A stretch of 34,441 nucleotides of DNA from an uncultured Pelagibacteraceae bacterium (GTDB lineage: Bacteria > Pseudomonadota > Alphaproteobacteria > Pelagibacterales > Pelagibacteraceae). Position 1 is the stretch's first letter; each line of letters starts with the position of its first letter. The stretch is from assembly GCA_902522955.1 (NCBI GenBank), contig CABYXR010000009.1, positions 1-34,441 of the forward strand, given 5' to 3'. Below are positions 30,563 through 34,441 of the stretch, piece by piece. A model generated the notes under the pieces. The model saw only the letters and a list, made by a program, of their open reading frames with translations, had not been told where the DNA came from and did not search any database. The position numbers and the translations under genes are program-made.

Positions 30563-30591
30563 AAACTACAATTTGGGGTTTTAAAAGTCAA
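30563..30591 (-). promoter_or_regulatory. Candidate sigma-70 promoter for ffh and the minus-strand run
   Basis: TTGACT at 30591-30586 matches five of six bases of the -35 consensus and is followed after 17 nt by TAGTTT at 30568-30563, a weak -10. Transcription would start near 30556, just before the first leader hairpin. The good -35 and correct spacing support it; the -10 is poor. Confidence 0.45.
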
Positions 30592-30599
30592 TGAATAAT

Positions 30600-30605
30600 T
30601 ATACT
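30600..30605 (+). promoter_or_regulatory. Candidate -10 box for dapF-ftsY
   Basis: TATACT matches five of six bases of the -10 consensus and lies 11 nt before the dapF ATG, so transcription would begin within a few bases of the start codon. A matching -35 is not clear; TTGGGG at 30573-30578 is 21 nt away. AT-rich background makes this tentative. Confidence 0.35.
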
Positions 30606-30616
30606 AATCTACTATT

Positions 30617-31447
30617 ATGCCTTTGATTAATGCTTTTAGAATGCACGGTTTAGGTAATAGGTTTATTATTGTGGATAGAAGAAAAAACTCTATAGACATA
30701 CCTAGAGAAAAAATAATTCATTTAGGAAATCTAAAGTCTTTTCACCGAAATATTGAATTTGACCAAATAATATTTGTTGAAAAAGAAATTAATAACACAT
30801 TTCCAATAACCATTTTTAATTCAGATGGAGGTGAAGTAAGTGCGTGTGGAAATGGAAGTAGGTGCGTAGCTTACTTATTAAGTAAAGATTTAAATAATAA
30901 AGAAATTAAATTAAAAACAAATAATAGATTGCTTAATGCGAAAATTGTTGGAGATTCTGATGTTCAGCTAGAAATGGGAAAACCTATATTTGAATGGAAA
31001 AAGATTCCATTAAAAGAAAAATTAGATCATAAAAATATAACTTTAAATATTGATGATAGAGAATTTGCTAATGGATTTTGCCTTAATGTAGGAAATCCAC
31101 ATATAGTTTTTTTTGTTAAAGATTGTTTTGAATATGATCTTAAAATATTAGGACCTAAAATAGAGAATCATGAATTATTTCCTGAAAGAATAAATATTAC
31201 ATTTGCTCAAATAGATAATAAAAACAATATTACAGTAAATGTTTGGGAGCGTGGTGCTGGATTAACAAAAGCATGCGGAACAGCTGCTTGTGCTACTGCT
31301 GTGGCGGCATTTATAAAAAAATTAGCTAAAAATGATATCAATATTAAATTTGCAGAAGGAAGTTTAAATATTAAAATAGATGAAAGTCTTAATATATTTA
31401 TGAGAGGTCCAGTTTCAGAAATAAAACATACTAAACTAGAAATCTGA
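30617..31447 (+). CDS. dapF: Diaminopimelate epimerase
   Basis: Interconverts LL- and meso-diaminopimelate for lysine and peptidoglycan synthesis. The 276-residue protein is a cofactor-free two-cysteine racemase: C77 in SACGNGSRC and C220 in KACGTAACATA. N-terminal MHGLGNRFIIVD replaces the common GNDF by GNRF; variation here (for example GNEI) occurs in other alphaproteobacteria. NVGNPHIVFFV and ERGAGLTKACG are also typical. The start is the first ATG of the transcript region and gives the normal N-terminal strand. The stop TGA abuts the ftsY ATG. Confidence 0.95.
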   Translation: MPLINAFRMHGLGNRFIIVDRRKNSIDIPREKIIHLGNLKSFHRNIEFDQIIFVEKEINNTFPITIFNSDGGEVSACGNGSRCVAYLLSKDLNNKEIKLKTNNRLLNAKIVGDSDVQLEMGKPIFEWKKIPLKEKLDHKNITLNIDDREFANGFCLNVGNPHIVFFVKDCFEYDLKILGPKIENHELFPERINITFAQIDNKNNITVNVWERGAGLTKACGTAACATAVAAFIKKLAKNDINIKFAEGSLNIKIDESLNIFMRGPVSEIKHTKLEI

Positions 31448-32368
31448 ATGGGTTTATTTGATAAATTTAAAATAGGGCTAGGTAAAAGTTCAGATGGACT
31501 ATCTGCAGGATTTGAAAATATATTTTCTAAAAAAAAAATTGATAAAAACGTTCTCACAGAATTCGAAGAATTAATTATTTCGTCTGATGCTGGTGTTGAT
31601 GTTGCAAAAGAACTTAGAAAAGACTTTGAAAACTTTAAAGTTGATAAAAAATTAGATGACCACAAAGAAATTCTAAAACTTTTAGCGGATAAATTAGCAA
31701 TAAATCTTCAAAAATACGAAAAAGATTTAAGTCTTATGGGGAATGCAAAATCTGCTGTAATTGTTGTATCAGGCGTAAACGGAGTAGGAAAAACAACTAG
31801 TATCGGGAAACTTGGAAAGTATTTTAAAGACAATAATAGATCAGTTGTCTTTGGAGCTGCAGACACTTTTAGAGCAGCAGCAATAGATCAACTACAAGTT
31901 TGGGCGGCAAAGGTAAAAGTAGATATAATTAAGTCAGAAATTAACAGTGATCCAGCCTCAGTCGCTTATAAAACTGCAGAATTTGCAAAAAAAAATCAGA
32001 TTGATGTTGCTTTGATAGATACAGCAGGAAGGTTGCAAAATAAAAAAAATTTAATGGAAGAATATAAAAAAATTATTAATGTTCTTAAAAAAATTGATGA
32101 GAATTTTCCTAATGAAGTAATTTTAGTTTTAGATGCAACTACTGGACAGAATGCTTTAAATCAAGTTGAAGAATTTAGTAAAATTCATAACATTACAGGC
32201 TTGATAGTGACGAAACTCGATAGCACTGCCAAAGGAGGTATAATCTTAGCAATTTGTAAAAAATATAATTTACCTATCGTAGCTGTTGGAATGGGTGAGA
32301 AAGATACCGACTTACACCCATTTAAGGCAGAATATTTTGCTAAGGCTTTGCTAGGGTTAAATTCTTAA
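31448..32368 (+). CDS. ftsY: Signal recognition particle receptor FtsY
   Basis: Membrane-associated GTPase that receives the Ffh-ribosome complex at the translocon. The 306-residue protein is an NG domain only: N-terminal helices 1-90, P-loop GVNGVGKT (109-116), DTFRAAA (139-145), DTAGR (191-195), TKLD (255-258) and GMGEKDTDLHPF near the end. The long acidic A domain of E. coli FtsY (497 residues) is absent; a short FDKFKIGLGKSS segment may form the lipid-binding helix. It starts on the base after the dapF stop and its end overlaps the opposing hydrolase gene by 4 bp. Confidence 0.96.
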   Translation: MGLFDKFKIGLGKSSDGLSAGFENIFSKKKIDKNVLTEFEELIISSDAGVDVAKELRKDFENFKVDKKLDDHKEILKLLADKLAINLQKYEKDLSLMGNAKSAVIVVSGVNGVGKTTSIGKLGKYFKDNNRSVVFGAADTFRAAAIDQLQVWAAKVKVDIIKSEINSDPASVAYKTAEFAKKNQIDVALIDTAGRLQNKKNLMEEYKKIINVLKKIDENFPNEVILVLDATTGQNALNQVEEFSKIHNITGLIVTKLDSTAKGGIILAICKKYNLPIVAVGMGEKDTDLHPFKAEYFAKALLGLNS

Positions 32369-33165
32369 TATTTTTTTATAAAATTTTCAATTTCAATTAA
32401 TAAATTTAAGTTAAATTCCATCATATGATCGTCTTCTTTTGTGAAATATGAATGTTTAGGATTGTTCGCTTTTTCAAAAAGTTCCCTTCCCATCGAAATT
32501 GGTACAACGTCATCTTTCGCCCCATGCATTATTAAAATCGGTGTAGAAATCGATGTAATCTTGCTTATTGAGTCATATCTATCTTTTAAAAGTAATCTTA
32601 TAGGTAAATAAGGATAATAAATTTTTGCAGAGTTTTCTATCGAAGTAAAAGGGGACTCTAATATAATACTATTAAAATCATTTGTTTTACCTAGTTCCAC
32701 TGCAACACCGCTACCTAGGGACTCACCATACAAAATTATTTTATTGTTACTAATTCTTTGCCCATTAAGCCATTTTATAGATGCTTCAGCATCTTTATAT
32801 AAATTTTGCTCTGTTGGAAATCCTTTGTTGCCACTAAATCCTCTCCAAGAAATTAGTAAAATATTAATATTTAATTTAGATAACTCATTAAGTTTATAAA
32901 TTCTATTTGATAGATCACCAGCATTTCCATGAAAAATTACTAATGTTTTAAATTTATCAAAATCTTTTTTGATAAGCCATGATTTGAGTTTTATTTCTTC
33001 ATCAACTTTAATAAAAATTTCTTCATAATCAAATTGAATCTTGCTATTTTGATAATTATTTTCTGAAGGATGGTATAATAAATTTCTTTGATAAAAATAC
33101 ATAAAAATTAATACAGCTAAATAAGCGACGACAAAAGATGAGAGTGTTATGTATAAATATTTCAT
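32365..33165 (-). CDS. Membrane-anchored alpha/beta hydrolase (BEM46/ABHD13-like)
   Basis: Serine hydrolase of unknown substrate. Residues 4-24 form one N-terminal membrane segment, after which the catalytic domain probably faces the periplasm. The 266-residue protein shows the oxyanion-hole motif HGNAGDLSNR (79-88), nucleophile S149 in YGESLGSG, acid D218 in HGAKDDVVP, and H247. HGNAG and GESLGSGVAVEL are typical of the BEM46/YfhR group. The start overlaps the end of the EamA transporter gene by 4 bp, so it is the last gene of the minus-strand operon. Thioesterase, lipase or peptidase activity are all possible. Confidence 0.85.
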   Translation of the reverse strand: MKYLYITLSSFVVAYLAVLIFMYFYQRNLLYHPSENNYQNSKIQFDYEEIFIKVDEEIKLKSWLIKKDFDKFKTLVIFHGNAGDLSNRIYKLNELSKLNINILLISWRGFSGNKGFPTEQNLYKDAEASIKWLNGQRISNNKIILYGESLGSGVAVELGKTNDFNSIILESPFTSIENSAKIYYPYLPIRLLLKDRYDSISKITSISTPILIMHGAKDDVVPISMGRELFEKANNPKHSYFTKEDDHMMEFNLNLLIEIENFIKKY

Positions 33166-34067
33166 TTTATAATTTTTCTAGCTAAATAAACTCCAATGAA
33201 TACAAACGCAGCTCCATAATAATGAAAACTTAAAAGCATTTCATCAAATAAAATAATCCCATAAATTGCAGAATATATTGAGAATATATAAAGTGTAAAT
33301 CCTGCTAAAGATGCGCCTACATATTTTTGAACTTTTGTATACAGAGTAAAAGCTATTATCCCTGGAGAAATAGCGGCAAATAAAACCCAAAATAAAAAAT
33401 TATCATTAAAAGAAGTATTAAAAAAAAATGACTCCTCTATTAAATAAAAAGGAAATAAGGAAATTGCTCCGAAAAAAGCTATTAAAGTAAACCTAGCCAT
33501 TAGGCTATAGCTACTTTTCCAATTAATAAGAAAGATAGAATATACAGCCCAACCTATCGCTGCACCTAACATCCATAAGTCACCTGAGGTAAACTTAAAA
33601 TTAATTAAATATGTTAAATCTCCTTTACAAATTATAGTTAAAACTCCTAAGAGACATATAATTAAACCCAAAATTCTGGATAAATTTATTTTATCTTTAA
33701 AAAATAAAACTGAAAGTAATATAATAAAAATTGGTGAAGAAGTATAAATTATTCCCATGTTAGCCATTGTAGTTGACATGCCTGCGATAAATGGAAATGC
33801 CCCGCAAACTCCGCAGCCTGTGAATCCTAAGAAAAAAAGTTTTAAAGACTCTTTTTTAAATTGTTTCTTCTTTTTGATAATTTCTTCAAAAAAGAATGGT
33901 ACTAAAATCAAAAATACAGTTAACCATCTCCAAAATGCTAATGAAACTGGTGGAACATACTCCACTCCGCCTCTTGCAACAATAATGTTTGAGGCCATAA
34001 AAATTGGCTGAACAAACAATAATAAATATGGATATAAATTATTTCTTTTTGTCACCAAAGGCTTCAT
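33162..34067 (-). CDS. EamA-family (drug/metabolite transporter superfamily) permease
   Basis: Ten-segment inner-membrane transporter made of two EamA repeats. The 301-residue protein begins with a short positive N terminus, then FVQPIFMASNIIVARGG and PVSLAFWRWLTVFLILVPFF; the second half repeats the pattern from GDLWMLGAAIGWAVYSIFLI. Substrates in this superfamily range from amino acids to nucleotide sugars and cannot be assigned. The start overlaps the end of the upstream small membrane protein gene by 29 bp and the end overlaps the hydrolase gene by 4 bp. Confidence 0.88.
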   Translation of the reverse strand: MKPLVTKRNNLYPYLLLFVQPIFMASNIIVARGGVEYVPPVSLAFWRWLTVFLILVPFFFEEIIKKKKQFKKESLKLFFLGFTGCGVCGAFPFIAGMSTTMANMGIIYTSSPIFIILLSVLFFKDKINLSRILGLIICLLGVLTIICKGDLTYLINFKFTSGDLWMLGAAIGWAVYSIFLINWKSSYSLMARFTLIAFFGAISLFPFYLIEESFFFNTSFNDNFLFWVLFAAISPGIIAFTLYTKVQKYVGASLAGFTLYIFSIYSAIYGIILFDEMLLSFHYYGAAFVFIGVYLARKIIK

Positions 34068-34218
34068 ATAACATCATTACTATTACCAAGCCCATTAGAA
34101 TATAAACTGGCAGAACATCTGTAAAACCAATCATCATTGATCTTGTTAAGGTTGTTGCCAAACCAATTAAAAACGCGATACAAAATACACAGCCTAATAT
34201 TGATGTTATTTTATTCAT
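34039..34218 (-). CDS. Small two-segment membrane protein (59 residues), hypothetical
   Basis: I do not recognise this protein. It starts at an ATG overlapping the amidase stop by 8 bp and ends with TAA inside the first codons of the EamA gene. It begins MNKITSILGCVFCIAFLIG, with a first membrane segment about 4-24 holding C10 and C13 (CVFC). A charged turn (TRSMMIGFTD) and a second segment about 36-51 (LPVYILMGLVIVMMLY) follow, with a basic end GDKKK. Without it there would be an unexplained 143-nt gap in a region where all other genes overlap, which supports it being real. It may be an accessory subunit of the transporter, but that is inference. Confidence 0.65.
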   Translation of the reverse strand: MNKITSILGCVFCIAFLIGLATTLTRSMMIGFTDVLPVYILMGLVIVMMLYEAFGDKKK

Positions 34219-34441
34219 CTTTACAATTCTTCTCTAACCAGTTAGCTGTACCTAAAAATCTTAAGTCATCGAGTTTATTTCCAACTAATTGTACACCTAA
34301 AGGTAAATTATTTTCTCCAGATAGTAAAGGTAATGAAATTGTTGGCAAACCTAAGTATGTCCAAATTTTTTGAAAATCTGCACTTCCAGTTGATTTTAAG
34401 CCTTTATCTGCCACACCACTAGAGGAGGGGGTAATAACTCC
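34211..34441 (-). CDS. Amidase (amidase signature family), C-terminal fragment
   Basis: The frame is open from the right window edge to the TAA at 34213-34211, giving about 76 C-terminal residues. GVITPSSSGVADKGL, then the near-C-terminal STGSADFQKIWTYLGLPTIS and NLPLGVQLVGNKLDD are typical of the amidase signature family (GatA, allophanate hydrolase, indoleacetamide hydrolase). In these proteins the GLP-S-P and P-GVQ-VG motifs sit near the end. The Ser-Ser-Lys catalytic part is outside the window, so the substrate cannot be told. It is the first visible gene of the overlapping operon with the small membrane protein, EamA permease and hydrolase. Confidence 0.85.
   Translation of the reverse strand, partial: GVITPSSSGVADKGLKSTGSADFQKIWTYLGLPTISLPLLSGENNLPLGVQLVGNKLDDLRFLGTANWLEKNCKDE

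Noticed and set aside
30450-30616. 4.5S SRP RNA gene (ffs) next to ffh
   Set aside because: The conserved SRP RNA apical motif (GGAAGCAGCC type) is not visible on either strand; the hairpins fit a leader RNA better.

Overview
This window is a dense, strongly AT-rich piece of core chromosome. Gene content, order and the near absence of spacers point to a SAR11-type alphaproteobacterium (Candidatus Pelagibacter or a close relative). Pointers are: the alphaproteobacterial orders sdhCDAB, mdh-sucCD-sucAB-lpd and atpHAGDC (F1 genes apart from F0 genes); very short intergenic gaps with many ATGA/TAATG overlaps; weak or absent Shine-Dalgarno sequences; and a structured leader upstream of ffh like one previously reported from Ca. 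P. ubique. I count 36 protein-coding genes, two of them cut by the window edges. I see no tRNA, rRNA, insertion sequence, prophage or CRISPR array, and no gene-free stretch over 300 bases.

Layout. (1) 1-2868, plus strand: end of proA, then nadD, rsfS, ctpA, rppH, a tight operon for proline synthesis, NAD synthesis, ribosome silencing, periplasmic proteolysis and mRNA decapping. (2) 2852-30449, minus strand: 25 consecutive genes read from right to left. These are ffh, rpsP, trmD, rplS (SRP and translation); leuC, leuD, leuB and asd (leucine and aspartate-family amino acids); sdhC, sdhD, sdhA, sdhB, mmsA, mdh, sucC, sucD, sucA, sucB, lpd (TCA cycle from 2-oxoglutarate to oxaloacetate, plus an acyl-CoA-forming semialdehyde dehydrogenase); priA (replication restart); and atpH, atpA, atpG, atpD, atpC (F1 sector of ATP synthase). 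(3) 30450-30616: divergent control region holding the ffh leader RNA and candidate promoters. (4) 30617-32368, plus strand: dapF and ftsY. (5) 32365-34441, minus strand: amidase (partial), an unannotated 59-residue membrane protein, an EamA-family transporter and a membrane-anchored alpha/beta hydrolase, all overlapping.

How the genes work together. SRP GTPase Ffh and its receptor FtsY lie close to each other on opposite strands. The TCA enzymes feed electrons to quinone through SdhABCD, and the proton gradient is used by the ATP synthase whose F1 genes end the same co-directional run. Gaps inside the run are 0-32 nt except before atpH (78 nt), where two inverted repeats suggest a separate control point.

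I did not find a clearly new multi-gene system. The most unusual items are: an SdhD with no histidine in any membrane segment, so the usual second heme b ligand is missing; a seven-copy, nearly identical 27-bp tandem repeat encoding the tail of ribosomal protein S16; the ffh leader RNA; the inverted repeats before the atp operon; and the small membrane protein before the EamA transporter. Gene identities rest on motif recognition by eye; no database search was run.
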